Part shown: positions 22,522 through 33,333 of the stretch, piece by piece
Position numbering within the stretch: the stretch's first letter is position 1
Layout: every line of letters begins with the position of its first letter
DNA from: Henckelia pumila
Taxonomy: Eukaryota > Streptophyta > Magnoliopsida > Lamiales > Gesneriaceae
Assembly (NCBI RefSeq): GCF_033568475.1
Contig: NC_133123.1
Location: forward strand, 150,489,753 to 150,553,752
Direction of reading: 5' to 3'
DNA length: 64,000 nt
Notes under the pieces: generated by a model
What the model was told of the DNA's origin: nothing
What the model saw: only the letters and a program-made list of their open reading frames with translations
Databases searched by the model: none
Position numbers and translations under genes: made by a program

Positions 22522-25471
22522 ACCACATTATTAAAAATAAAAATTAAATTTTGTTTGATCACTATAAATAGTACTTTAATTTAACCATATTTTATTTTCA
22601 AATTTAATGATTAATGATAATGTTTTTACTATTTTTATAAATTACTTTTGGACGGAAAACTATTTTTAGCAGATTTTTTGTTTTTATATAGATATAAATT
22701 AATAATATTATTTTTTAATCTTTGTTGTGTATATACATAATTGCTAGTTAAAACACGAGCTATTAGAAAAAAAATTCAATTTTGTTGAATCAAGAAAAAT
22801 AATATTTTAATTTTTTTTAAAAAATCACTCGTATTTTAACTGTATTTTTAAATTTTTGGATAACATATTTTATCACTTATAATATAATATTTATTTTATT
22901 TTGAATATTATATTTACCTAGTTTAAATTCAACAATATATTTATTTTTATCTATGCAATATTTTTACTAATTTTAGAATAAACTTTAGGCGAGAAAATGC
23001 TTGTTTTTTTCTTTTTTAGCATACTTTCTTGTTTTTATATATATATAGATATGTATAACTCATCACATCTCATCTCACGTTCTTCTCATCATATTATTTA
23101 TCTATATATTAACTATTTATTTTACATCAATCAAATCATTAATTATTTATCTCACATCAATCAAATCATTAAATTCAAATTACTATATTACCACTTATAA
23201 ATAATATAATTTTTATTTTATTTATTGTTAAAAGGACAAAATAATCTTTTAACATTTTTATATAAAATTTAATAAATCAAATCAAATAAACCATAATCTA
23301 TCAATCAAATCCAATACAATTTTAACTATCATTTCTTATTTATTTTTTATTATATTATACTACTTATCTATATATTACTTATATCATACCTCAAACCTCA
23401 AACCAAACGGTGCCTTATTATCTATCTTATAAATTTTCAATACTCTATATAAAAAAAAAGAAAAAAGAAAACTCCTTTGATCCGACATTACCAATATCGA
23501 ATTCCATATAAAACACTGAAATATTTTCAATTTTGTCTCCAACATTCTATGTACAAAAATCTTATATACGTTTAGTATTTTAACTCATCTCAATCTTTTT
23601 TCGCCACTTTTTCTCTTAGCTAATTCTAAAGATTTAGTAAATAATTTTTTAATATATTTAGCCACCATTTAAACAATAAAAAAATATTATGTTATTATAT
23701 ATATACAGTAAATAATTTTTACATATTATAAATATTAGCCGTCAATTAACCATACGTTGTGCATGAAAATGATATATATATATATATATATATAATAAAA
23801 TATTTTTATTATAATTTCTAATAATATTTAATTAATTTATTTTGAATAAAAAATAACATAAATATATGATTAGTTGTAACTATGTTATCTATTAAAAATT
23901 TACCCTTATTTGGTTGAATAGCTGTTTAAGAAATTAAATTAAAGAGATAAATGTAATATAGAGATAAATTAAGAGGAGTGAAATGGGGATAAGTATTTCA
24001 ACTTTAATAATAACTAGTTACCGACACACACATTAATATTTAATTTAATAATAATAAGAGATAACAGATCGATGTATGTATCACTCAACGAGTTTTAATT
24101 TATATAATCTCTCACCATAAACATAATCACCATATATGATCCATTATTGAGCTAATTAATTTTCACGTATAGGAAGCCACTCTATTACTTGTTATATATT
24201 GATGCTTAAATTACCATCAATCTAGAATTTCAAAAATGATAAGGTAGTGTTCGCAACCTTTAAAATTCGTGAAAATCAAATATATTTAGATTCGCGAGAC
24301 TATCTCACCAAAATATGTAATTTGTAATTATATATATCAAATTACACATAATTCATACATAATTATATAATTACAAATTTAATATTTTGTAAACTAAAAT
24401 CAAATATTTAGTACTCTTCAAAAAATTCACCAAAAAACTTGCCCTTCATTTTTCAATATATTTCGATGAAACTAGAAAGCTTAATGTTCGATGTTTTTTT
24501 ATTATTAACAAAATAAAAACACATACACACACATACAATTTCAAATGAAAAAAGGAAAAAAAAAAAATTGCCCTCTTTCAATATCAATTATTTGAGTATA
24601 TCCTTAATTTGGATGTGAGTGTAAAGTAACAGTAGATATTACAACACATGTTGGTGGGCAAGGTCCAAGAAATTATGGTGTATTAGACAAGTCGATGTTG
24701 AGGTCACAAATAAGTTGGGGGGGGGGGGCACATTTTTTGCTCTATTCACGAAAAATTCTTTTTCACGTGTTGCCTCCCATGATGGCTCATTTGCGTCTTT
24801 TGGGGCAAAAGACATCATCTACATTATGTCGATTGCAATACACATGTGTATCATATAGACATATACGCCGTCGCGAGTACATGTCTGCGCAAGTATGACT
24901 GTGTTATGAACTCTTATATCAATTACTTTGAATTTTTCATTGTTTGATAAAAATCTGTTAACCCAAATTGACGTAGAAGTTCTTTATACCATTTAATTAA
25001 TAATTTTAAACATCGTTTAATAAATTCAATTTGGACAAAAAAATTATCTGTGATTTTTCATGATGTGCCGGTGCATGAATCTATGACCATTGTTGTGTGG
25101 AAAGTTAACCACGAGTTGTATGCCTTGTCATGTCGAAGTAGTCTTTTGATTCATGCATTTGAATTTCTACATTATTCAAAATACTAACACTAATGCGTAT
25201 ACGAATAAATGATGCGCGTGAGTCAATTTTGTAAAATAGATATTTGCGAATCGAATTTTTTTATACCAAATATATTAAAATCATCACATATATAGATCGA
25301 ATCGATATGTTGATATATATAGATTCGCGAGACTATCTTATAAGAAACCTACTAATAATTTATTAGGTTATTTTCAAAATTTCCCCTTCATTATCCACTT
25401 AATCTCGATGGTTCATGAAATCATTTATTTATAATTTTTAAAATAACTTAATTGATAAAAAAAAATTGTAA
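20451..25471. other. Gene-free, extremely AT-rich region
   Basis: About 5 kb with no supportable gene. Short frames (20863-21051, 21963-22241, 22997-23200, 24695-24898) are Lys/Asn/Ile/Phe-rich low-complexity reads. It contains (TA)n tracts at about 20819-20834, 22483-22515 and 23770-23793, the degenerate repeat family listed separately, and a G12 run at 24717-24728. Near 23400 'caaaccaaacggtgcctta' resembles the inverted end of a hAT/Harbinger-style MITE, but no partner end was found. Confidence 0.55.
21340..22960. repeat. Degenerate AT-rich repeat family, several copies in tandem
   Basis: Recurring phrases about 300-550 bp apart: 'ttttatctatattttaaaat…tttagattaaatattttatcactt', 'ttaaattcaatcatat', 'gataatgttttta(c)tattttt', 'cgaaaaat/gagaaaatgcttgt', 'tatataaataaaaattaat'. 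Copies start near 21360, 21540, 21720, 21930, 22260, 22570 and 22830. A further copy appears inverted at about 56140-56370. It is non-coding and its origin is unknown; it may be internal sequence of an old non-autonomous element. Confidence 0.55.
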
Positions 25472-25708
25472 TCTATACTATTAATTAAGGGAGAAGGATG
25501 TAACTGAATTTTGGTCAGAGTCTTTTTTTAATATATCAATAATGCCTTTGGTTAGTTTTTTTTACTTTCCAAACTTAATTTTATTTATTTTTTTTTTGTT
25601 TTTTTACATAACTTATTTTATAATTTAATTACAAAAACTATGAAACAAAAATAAATTTAAAACAAATGCATGTAATATGAGCACGCAACGTGTATTTCGA
25701 TACACTAA
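25472..25708 (+). mobile_element. Short non-autonomous Helitron
   Basis: 237 bp. It starts TCTATACTATTAATTAAG after an A and ends CTAA (25705-25708) before a T. A small hairpin CACG/CGTG with loop CAA (about 25682-25692) precedes the end. The start resembles that of the Helitron at 19268, so they probably belong to related families. It has no coding capacity. Confidence 0.75.
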
Positions 25709-26000
25709 TAGTATATTGTAGCAATGACTATAATATGATAGTCGAACTTAAAATCCTAATAGTGAGCAATCCTAAAGAAATTATATTATGGGCAAATTAT
25801 TTAAAACTCCCCATTATCAAACTTCTCTTTAACTTAACTCCCTACCCACCCTTTTCTTTGTTTTCACTTCCTAATGGTCCCCATTTTTGAATATTTTTGA
25901 ATTAACAATTAATTAAAACTAATCCTTTGTACGTGGCTTTGTTATACCTATCAAACCAGTCCCGGCCATGCAAGACTATCGGTTATGCAAGGTTTCCAGC
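25709..26000. other. Spacer next to the pararetrovirus
   Basis: No gene signal. The 66-codon frame at 25690-25890 overlaps the Helitron end and looks random. The exact boundary between host DNA and viral leader is not visible. Confidence 0.4.
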
Positions 26001-26264
26001 CGATATACTCTAAATTAGGATCCAACATGCTTCCGTAAGATAAATTAAATTCAAATACCTCTTTGACCATATGTCGTCGGGTCATACCTGCCGAGTTTTA
26101 CGAAGTGCTCCTCACACTCCAACCACGCAATCGCAACAGATGGTTTCTGCACAATCTCCTTCAACGACACCCAGCACAGCCTTAATTCGTTTTCTACCTT
26201 AAGACGTATGATATATAAATTTAATTATAAAATATGAGCATGAAAGAACAAGAGGCTTTAAAAA

Positions 26265-26460
26265 AATTATTCAGACATAATATTATTACATAAATCAACT
26301 CCTTTGAAGAGGAGAAGACAACTTGTTTAGCTACTCATAGTAACCTTGTTCTTGAAATACATAAAGAAAACTTAATACAATAGAAAGAGAAATATTACAA
26401 CAATTTATTTGTAAGAAAACTGAAGGGAATGATCGATGTCTTCAGCTTCCTCAAATGCAT
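26265..26460 (-). promoter_or_regulatory. Pararetroviral transcript leader segment with short ORF and 5' stem arm
   Basis: Downstream of the viral TATA box on the minus strand. It contains an AATAAA-type signal near 26404-26409, a tiny ORF of three sense codons plus stop at 26327-26338, and then a 23-nt arm at 26265-26287 whose inverted partner lies at 44022-44044, between the primer site and the first viral ORF. A short ORF placed before a long-range stem is the arrangement used for ribosome shunting in caulimovirid leaders (established for the family). Its use here is inferred. Confidence 0.5.
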
Positions 26461-26461
26461 G

Positions 26462-26630
26462 TATTTATAGCTGTAGTTCCACTCGTTTCACCGAGAAACT
26501 TCAGGGAATCTTACAGCTGTCTTGTATTTCTTTATGTCATTATTGATGACATCTTTTACTAGTGGAGGAGGCAGTTGTCTTGAATTTTTTATGCCATTAT
26601 TGATGGCATCTTTTACTAGTGGAGAAATCA
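26462..26630 (-). promoter_or_regulatory. Pararetroviral promoter: TATA box and duplicated enhancer-like inverted repeats
   Basis: On the minus strand a TATA box (CTATAAATA, plus positions 26462-26470) lies downstream of two copies of a roughly 36-bp module, 26532-26567 and 26589-26624, sharing 'catcttttactagtggag'. Each holds a perfect inverted repeat: ATGTCAT/ATGACAT (26534-26552) and ATGCCAT/ATGGCAT (26591-26609). The position after the last viral ORF and before the leader fits the pregenomic-RNA promoter of caulimovirids. The 61-codon plus-strand frame here is chance. Confidence 0.65.
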
Positions 26631-26682
26631 CATGTCTGCCACTTTTTTTTGGCTTTATTCTCCTCACATGTCTGCTTTATTG

Positions 26683-27282
26683 TTATCGGGGCATCTTTTG
26701 CTTTTGAAGTAGACCCCTGTGAAAACGCATCTTTGGTGGTCCTTGTCCACCTTTTCTTGTCTCGGAAAAATCCTTTCGATTCATTCGGGGTCTAAAGGTT
26801 TTTCCAAATTCTGGCTCCTTCTGATTTGGGCATTTTGGGCAGATATTCTCTGACCATCGTCCAATATGAGCCATGTTACAAAATTTTTGGCGAGTTTCTT
26901 TACTCCCTGGCAGCTTGTTGTTCCACAAAAGATTTCTCTTTTTTTCGAAGAGTTCTTCCGCAAATGCTGTAGTTTTTTCTGTCATTGTGTTCAACAGGAA
27001 CGATTCGTTCACAGAATTCTGATAAAATTTGAATAGAAACTTGACTTTGTCCATCTCAGTAAGACAGACCCAAATACCCCATGCCCTTCTGGTTGAGATC
27101 TCATTTTCCCCGAAAGTGGACACCAAAAGTATTTCTTCAGTTTTAGGATCCTTGATAAATTTATGACTGTTTATATCAGGTCTCCTCAGCTTGATAAAAA
27201 GAAAGGGTTCGTGTGATCCTTTCACCGTTGGTTTTGGAGCTGCACTGAAAAAATATAACTCAAGCACATCTCCTCTGAACAA
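26683..27282 (-). pseudogene. Pararetroviral transactivator/inclusion-body-like protein, C-terminal part
   Basis: 199-codon frame. It starts at an internal methionine; similar reading continues upstream but is cut by stops between 27283 and 27432. It holds a Cys/His cluster (C-x3-H…C-x2-C, about 26890-26825) and a basic, Gly/Lys/Arg-rich tail. Position after RNase H and before the promoter is that of the transactivator/inclusion-body gene of caulimovirids, which allows reinitiation on polycistronic viral RNA. The identification rests mainly on position. Confidence 0.6.
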
Positions 27283-27432
27283 ATGATCATTATTTGCCCA
27301 TGTTTTTTGGACTACTTCCTGAATCCATTTTGGTAACTATGATATCTCCAGAAAGCTTGGTGACGTTATATAAACTGAGGCCAAATCCCCAAATTCATAT
27401 CAGAGTTTTACATCTTTAGGATTGACATTGTT

Positions 27433-28044
27433 TCAAACCCTTAGATATATTCCTGCAACATCAACCCTGCAAGTGTTCGGGTTGATTTCATTCCTTGTAT
27501 TCAATTTCTCCCACTTCTGTTGATAAATCTGGAATGGAGAAATAATAGATGGATTAGTATCAATCTTAGATTTGCCCTTGTCAGTGTTGGGCCTAAGATT
27601 GATCTCTTCCTCTTTTACCCCAGAGGCGGAGGGTTGACTTGATGAGTTATCCTCATCAATTGTTGCTTCATCCAGATCATCAAAGGCTGATGATAGATTA
27701 GCGCTTGTTTCTTGAGTTTTAGATTCCTCAACATCTTGTTTCACAACCGGTGTTTATATTTCTTGTTCTTGTAAAACCAATGGTTTTAGTATATCTTGTT
27801 TATGAGAAGCCAATGGTTTCTCTATAGCCTTCACAATTGGCCCTTGAATAGCAGCCCATAGTTGTGTTTGAGCTTGCATACATCCTGTAATTCGATTAGA
27901 TACTTTGATCCGATCAGCTTGTTGTAACCTGTCGGCCATTTCAGCATTAATGGATAACTGGTTGAACTCGTTTTGAAGCAACCCAAGGTGTTCCCTGGGA
28001 TGCCTCTGCATTTTCAGGATGGAATCCACGTCACTGCCTTCCAT
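27433..28044 (-). pseudogene. Pararetroviral transactivator-like ORF, N-terminal pieces
   Basis: Two consecutive pieces: 27754-28044 (96 codons, helical, Gln/Leu-rich, coiled-coil-like, first residues MEGSD) and 27433-27744 (103 codons, acidic, Ser-rich, then a FQIYQQKWEKL segment). They are separated by a stop near 27751. The start at 28044 overlaps the end of the RNase H frame by 14 bases, a compact viral arrangement. Stops after 27433 separate this from the C-terminal part at 26683-27282. Decayed. Confidence 0.6.
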
Positions 28045-28462
28045 CTCTTGTTAAAAAATCTGCAAGAATATTTTCATGAGATTTAATAATAACAATATCA
28101 AAAATATAATTTTGACATAATGCTTGCCATCTTAATAACCTAGCTTTCTCAGGTTTAGATTCAATCTTATTCTTTAGGAAAGCTTTTACCTGGGTGTTAT
28201 CAACCTTCAGAGTGAATTTTTTAGCAAGTAAAAATAATGGCCATTTTTCAAAAGCCCTTTTAACCGCATAAAATTTCTTCTCGTTGATATGCCATCTAAT
28301 GGCCTCAGATTTTGAAAAAAGATCGCTACAGTATCTGCATGGTATTTCCCCATTTGGAGTGATTTTGGTAAGGACTGCCGCCCACCAATCGTCGCTGGCA
28401 TCCGTAAATAATACCAGATCATCTTCATCTACGGGTATAGCCATTTTTGGGAGATTCTTCAT
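28031..28462 (-). pseudogene. Pararetroviral RNase H domain
   Basis: 143 codons. LFTDASDDWWAAVL gives the first catalytic Asp; EKKFYAVKRAFEKW supplies the Glu region; VDNTQVKAFLK the next Asp; ADFLTRDG the final Asp. This is the RNase H that degrades the RNA template during reverse transcription of the viral pregenome. It belongs to the same polyprotein as the RT frame upstream (28459-29004) but is now in a different frame, so there is a break near 28460. Confidence 0.85.
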
Positions 28463-29004
28463 ATCTCTTTTAATTGGTTTACCCCTTTAGTATGGTCATC
28501 GGTCCATATAAACCTAGCATCCTTTTTTAACAAAGGACTGAACACCTTTTTGTACATTGCTAGATTGTTAATGAACATCCCTGCAAAATTAACTACTCCA
28601 AGAAAACTCTGGAGTTGTTTTATATCTTTGAGTTTATCTGGAAAATTCTTTACCTTTTCCACAATATGGGGTTGTAGAATTATTCCAGTTTCATCAATCT
28701 CAATACCGAGGAATTTAATTTTCCTCGTTGCTATGACTGCTTTCTTTTCAGATAACACCAGTCCTTCTTGTTTACAAATTTTAGAGAAAATCTTTAAGTG
28801 TTTAACGTGTTCGTCTATATTTTTTGATGCTATAAGAATATCATCAATATAAACAAACATAAAGTTGAAATAATCTTTAAAAAGGTTATCCATCTTTCTT
28901 TGAAATATCTGGGGTGCATTAGCCAATCCCATAGGCATAACTTCCCAAATATAGTGTCCTTGTGGAGTAGAAAAGGCTGTGAATTTTTTACTTCCTTCTT
29001 CCAT
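28459..29004 (-). pseudogene. Pararetroviral reverse transcriptase, palm and thumb part
   Basis: 181 codons. It contains FSTPQGHYIWEVMPMGLANA and the catalytic YIDD motif (FVYIDDILIAS), then the connection segment LGIEIDETG and SFLGVVNFAG. The spacing is typical of Caulimoviridae RT. The N-terminal fingers are in another frame (28830-29291), so a frameshift lies near 28990. A frame change at 28460 separates it from RNase H. Confidence 0.9.
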
Positions 29005-29291
29005 TCGAATCTGGTAAAATCCAGACTTGCAATCAAATTTGAGAACACTTTAGCATTTCGTACACAACTAATTAGGTGTTCTCTACTTGATATGAAGTAC
29101 CCATCAAACTCCAAGATTTTATTAATACCTTGGTAGTTGATAACTAACCTGGGTTTCCCTCTTTTTATTTCACCATGATTTCTGACCAGAAATCCTGGGC
29201 TGCTATATGGTGAAACTCCTTCTTTGATTAGACCAAGGTCCAAATGTTCCTTGATAATTATTCTCATATCCCTTTGATCTGTTATGTTCAT
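28830..29291 (-). pseudogene. Pararetroviral reverse transcriptase, fingers part
   Basis: 153-codon frame. Residues up to about 95 are RT fingers: IKEHLDLGLIKEGVSPYSSP, then KPRLVINYQGINKI (RT motif A region) and FSNLIASLDF, where SKFDC-like sequence with the first catalytic Asp would be expected. After FEWKKEVKNSQPF it leaves the correct frame, and the last part is a shadow of the palm frame. A stop just upstream (near 29370) separates it from the protease frame. Confidence 0.8.
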
Positions 29292-29369
29292 CGGGATAGG
29301 CTTATATCTGACGAATTCATACTCTTTGCCTTCCTTTAGAGTAAGGCTGACTTTGAGTTGATTTCTATC

Positions 29370-30053
29370 TCACCATGCCAAAGGATGCTCGTTGTAACTT
29401 TCCTTGAGCCTCTTTTTGACATCTTCAAGTGATACCTTATTCTCTAACTCTATATCTCTGTGATTTAGAGTTACCTTGAGAAGCTCCATATCATCCGTAT
29501 GGAGTTCTTGTTCTGTTGTTATTTTCAACATGATTTCTCCAAACCTTCTTGGATCTTTCATTTTTGGGTGAAAAAGTTGTCCTTTATCACCACGCTGGCT
29601 GCGAAATATTATCGGCAATTGTCGATAAAAAGCAACCTTGAGTCTTTGAATGATAATTTTATGATCACAAATTGTAGTGAACATAAGTCTTCTTGACTCA
29701 TTGTCTTGTGTGTACTTCTTAAACATTTGTAAGAAGTTATTTCCTAACAGGATATCAGCTCCTGTATCATGGAAATAAATTGGTGGTGTCTTTATCTTGT
29801 ACCAATGTGTCTGACTTGCTCCTCCCATAAGGATCTCTGCTTGTTTTATTCCTTTGCAAAGAATTAAAATTCTTCGAGAGAAATCTCTTCCAGCAATTTT
29901 TGGCAATTCTTCTTCACATTCTTCAGGGAAGACTCCTCTTTTTGCTGTACAAATTTCTGCTCCTGAATCAATATAAGCTGCAAAGTATTCAGCCTTATAT
30001 TGTTCATACAACATTCCTATCGGAATGTATATGGAGAAAGGACTTGTTGTCAT
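29370..30053 (-). pseudogene. Pararetroviral aspartic protease
   Basis: 227 codons starting MTTSPFSIYIPIG. Active-site motif YIDSGAEIC at about residues 27-35, followed by ILLGNNFLQMF at about residue 101, the second protease signature. The C-terminal half links to RT. It processes the viral polyprotein. A stop at 29370 ends this frame before RT begins. Its start overlaps the end of the small ORF at 30050-30316 by 4 bases, a normal compact viral junction. Confidence 0.85.
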
Positions 30054-30316
30054 TTTTTAAAGGGATTACTAAATGGCCCTGCCATTTTTAACAGACTGTG
30101 TTGCAACTCAGTAATCCGATTAAGACTATTCACCTTTAGTATTTTTAAAGCTTCAAAAGGTAGAGTATGGTTAATCCTTTCTACCTCTTCAATACGTTCT
30201 AGTAAATCATGTTCATGACTTACTAATTTCAACAGTTTCTTATTCCTCTGTTTATAAACAGAGTTTTCGAATCTGATTAAGGGATTGTCCCTTATCCAAT
30301 TCTCTTGGTTTTCCAT
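30050..30316 (-). pseudogene. Small pararetroviral ORF between movement protein and protease
   Basis: 88 codons, highly charged and helical (KLLKLVSHEHDLLERIEEVERIN…), coiled-coil-like. It starts 13 bases after the movement-protein frame ends (30329) and overlaps the protease start by 4 bases. Position and composition could fit a virion-associated or linker protein, but I do not recognise it. It appears intact as a frame. Confidence 0.5.
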
Positions 30317-30328
30317 CTTGCAGAATTT

Positions 30329-31627
30329 TTATTGATTCCTCCAAGTCTTCTCTTTTTCCATGAACTCTATTCCTTTTTCAAGGCGTTTCCATGGTTTATG
30401 GTTCTCCAGAAATTCTAGGCCAAGAATGAGCTGATCCATTTCTTTTCCTGGAATTCCAGTGATTTGAACTTCCAATTCTCCAATATTTATCACTCCTTGG
30501 TAAGTTCCTTTTTCTTGTTGTTCCAAATAGTAAATCGAGTTACAAGGGAACTGATTCCGATGGCTTGTAATTTCGAATACTATTTTCACTTCTTTCCATC
30601 CTTCTGGAGATCTAAGTTTTCCTATTATAGAAAACTCCTTTTCTTCTGATGGAATTTCTTGAATAGGAGATTTGTCCCATCTCCTACTTGTCATTCGGTC
30701 TCCTTGGAACGATAACCTTCGGGGTTCTATTTTAAGATCTCTGTATAGAACAGGTTTGTCTTGAATTTGAATGTCTGTTTCCTGAATTAAAGGAAACTCA
30801 ATTCTTTCCGGGTATATTGCATGAGAAACTTTCCCAAATATCTCTGGAATTTCAATGAACTCATTTCTAATAAATAATTCAGAATGATGAGTATTAGAAA
30901 GAGCATATGAAATTTGATATGTAATAGAATATGGTCTATTACCTTCCTTCATTAGTTTTTTTTCCTTGAAGTTTTGATATAACGTCAAGGCTCGACTAAA
31001 ATCTCTATCAGCTAAATTATAGGCTATTCTTGGATAAATAACTCCCATAATTTTTCCTGCGCACAAATTTCCCGAGATAGTTCCTAGAACCGCATCTTGT
31101 ATATTCCCCATCCTTTTATCGCATACTACGATGTCTATGGGTGAATCTATTCCTTCTTTAAAAGTAGCTTTGATCATAATCTGGATTGCTCCAATATGAA
31201 TCCAAGACATTGTCTTTGCTACTTCTGCTTTTAATTTCTGTAATTCCTCTCGAATTTCTTCAAAGGGAATTAACTGCATCTCAATTTGATTACTGGTTAA
31301 TTCCATAGGAATCGTCATTTCTCTTTTGGATACCTTATAAATCAAATTATGTCTTCTTTGTCTTAGCCCTAGGTTTCCTAAGACTCTTTCAACTTGTCCT
31401 GCCGAAAATCCTTGGTACTTTTGTAATGTTGGATTTTCTCTCATAATCCTTTGGACCATATTATGAGATATCGTGATTTGACTAAAGAACCCAGCCAAAC
31501 TTTCATGTGTTTCATGTCGAAACACCTCCTCTTTACTCTGATTCTGATTCTGATTCATCCTCAGAAACTTCTTGACTAAATAATATCTCTTCTTCGTATA
31601 TGCTTTCATCTGAGGGGATATCCTCAA
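30329..31627 (-). pseudogene. Pararetroviral movement protein (30K superfamily-like)
   Basis: 432 codons. The central part (about residues 145-250) has the 30K-type core: HIGAIQIMIKATF, DIVVCDKRMGN and GTISGNLCAGKIMGVIYP. The C-terminal half (FSIIGKLRSPEGWKEVKIVFEI …) is extended. Movement proteins open plasmodesmata for cell-to-cell spread. The open frame starts at an internal methionine; the zinc-knuckle tail of the coat protein lies immediately upstream in another frame, so the original start or fusion point is uncertain. This is the longest surviving viral frame. Confidence 0.8.
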
Positions 31628-32219
31628 ATTGATATACTTGGACTAGATCTTGAAAGAAAACCGCATCATCCATATCTGGTGTTGCTTCAAAGAGTTTGAC
31701 TCCTTTTTTCTCATTTTCTGAACAATTTGTAGATATATGTCCTCTTGCTCCACATGTCCAGCAGTTGCAATCCTTGAAACTTTCACTTGCTCTTGTATGA
31801 GTTCTTCTTAAAGTTTTTCTTGATGGTGTTCTTTTCCTGCTTTGTGATGAGCTTGTTACTGGGGATGTTTTTGTAGGTCCACTTCTTCTTCCTGATCAAT
31901 AAGATCTGGCCTTTTGTTTGGACCAAAATGTTCTTGGTTTCCAAGAACTTCTCATTCTTTTATTATAGGGATTATTTCTGAATTTCTTCCTTTTAAATCC
32001 CTGTGATCTGTTTCCAATGATCGTTGGAAGATCATTTTCTCTACAACATAAAGGTGTACGTTTGTCTATACCCCTTATTTTCTTGTAGTTCTTCTGTAAT
32101 GCTGTCATATGACACCATTCTGCCAATTTTCCTTTCAAAAAGGACGCGCATCTTGCCAATGTATCAAGATGATCTGGAACGTATTCTTTAATCAGCATTT
32201 CTCTCCAGGGACTTGGCAT
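31628..32219 (-). pseudogene. Pararetroviral coat protein, C-terminal part with zinc knuckle
   Basis: The open piece 31896-32219 (107 codons) is basic and resembles the C-terminal coat region. A stop at about 31896 interrupts it. Further on, around 31722-31765, a C-x2-C-x4-H-x4-C knuckle is readable, followed by an acidic tail up to about 31630. A zinc knuckle near the C-terminus is a family feature of caulimovirid coat proteins. Broken by at least one stop and a frame change relative to 32268-32933. Confidence 0.75.
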
Positions 32220-32267
32220 TTTTGCGAAAAATAGCTGAATAGCTACATTTTTCTCGACTCCTGAATT

Positions 32268-32933
32268 TTATCTGTATTTAGTGAATAACATAATGTATTC
32301 ATCAACTAAACAGATATCATGTAACTCGAGGCTATACAAAGCTTGAGTATATCTTCTCTTTTTCTTTGTATCTTGATTATTGAAATAGTCTACCCCTATG
32401 AATTGAGCTTTAAATAGGGTGGTCATTCTTTCTCCAATCTCGCTGAGGGATTCTCCTGCTAAGATTGATTCCTTCGTATCTGGCATAGTCATCTCCCATG
32501 CAATTTTGACTGATCCCATTAGACTCATTTCTAGAAGTTTAATGAATCCTTCTTTATTGAGATCTAATGTTTCTGCTGCAATTCTCATAGCTGACGTCCA
32601 ATCATCTATAAGATCTTCTCTGTTTTTGAAGTCCAAAACATCAAGGTTTAACATAACCCCGTAAGGATGTATTGGATCTAAAACAGTTTTTCCGTAAGGA
32701 GTTTGATGGAGTGGGATTTTACTCCTTCTTGATCTGGTTCCTGCTGGATGTGAATTTTCTCCAACCTGGAACTCACTATGTGGTTCTTCTGTTTTAACCA
32801 CATATCTTGGGGGATTCCCTATGGGTTGTTCACCCTCAGGAGAATTTATTTTTAGATCTACTACTTTAAGATTCGCAAAAGAATCCGCAAGATCTTGTAG
32901 ATCCTCGAGATTTAATCTTTCTAAAGTAGTCAT
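32268..32933 (-). pseudogene. Pararetroviral coat protein, N-terminal and central part
   Basis: 221 codons. An acidic N-terminus leads to the capsid core with DWTSAMRIAAETLDLNKEGF, SLMGSVKIAWEMT and FIGVDYFNNQDTKKKRRYTQALYSLELHDICLVDEY, the conserved caulimovirid capsid region with its W…F…Y arrangement. A stop near 32268 separates it from the C-terminal part. It forms the icosahedral shell in the infectious virus. Confidence 0.8.
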
Positions 32934-33333
32934 CAGATAGTGGTTTTCTTTGATACTGATTTTATAAGATTAATCATCCTTTCATCATCAGTTAAAGGTT
33001 TTTGAACCATTTTGGTTTTACCTTTCTGATGTAACAAAGGTTCGGTACCAAATGAGAGTGGTAACCTTCCTCCTGTATTACCTTTTCTAGGACCAGAAGT
33101 GTGTTCTAGATTTATGATTTTATTTTGAAGATCCTTTAGAGTCCCAAGAATTTCTTCTTATTTCTTAAGGATTTCTTCAATTTGCCGAGGTATTTCATAC
33201 AGCTGATTGCTGTAATATTGTACCGTCTTTTGAATTTTTCTAAGATCTGGAGAGTTTAGAGGAATCTGGGGTAATCTCTAAAAATTTAGAGTTAGAAATC
33301 ATCTTTCTTTATCTCTTCAAAATTGAGAGTATT
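32934..33333 (-). pseudogene. Pararetroviral ORF upstream of the coat protein, right-hand piece
   Basis: Minus-strand viral sequence between the coat protein and the chromovirus insertion. It is lysine- and glutamine-rich with helical, coiled-coil-like texture and contains stops (for example near 33160 and 33225). The other piece of the same viral region is on the far side of the insertion (43869-43975). The last five bases (33329-33333, GTATT) are the target copy. Confidence 0.55.

Noticed and set aside
23390..23425. MITE end 'caaaccaaacggtgcctta'
   Set aside because: It looks like a terminal repeat, but I could not find a matching inverted partner or target duplication, so it is not called as an element.
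24695..24898. 67-codon ORF after a poly-G run
   Set aside because: It depends on the exact length of the G run and has no domain or conservation signal.
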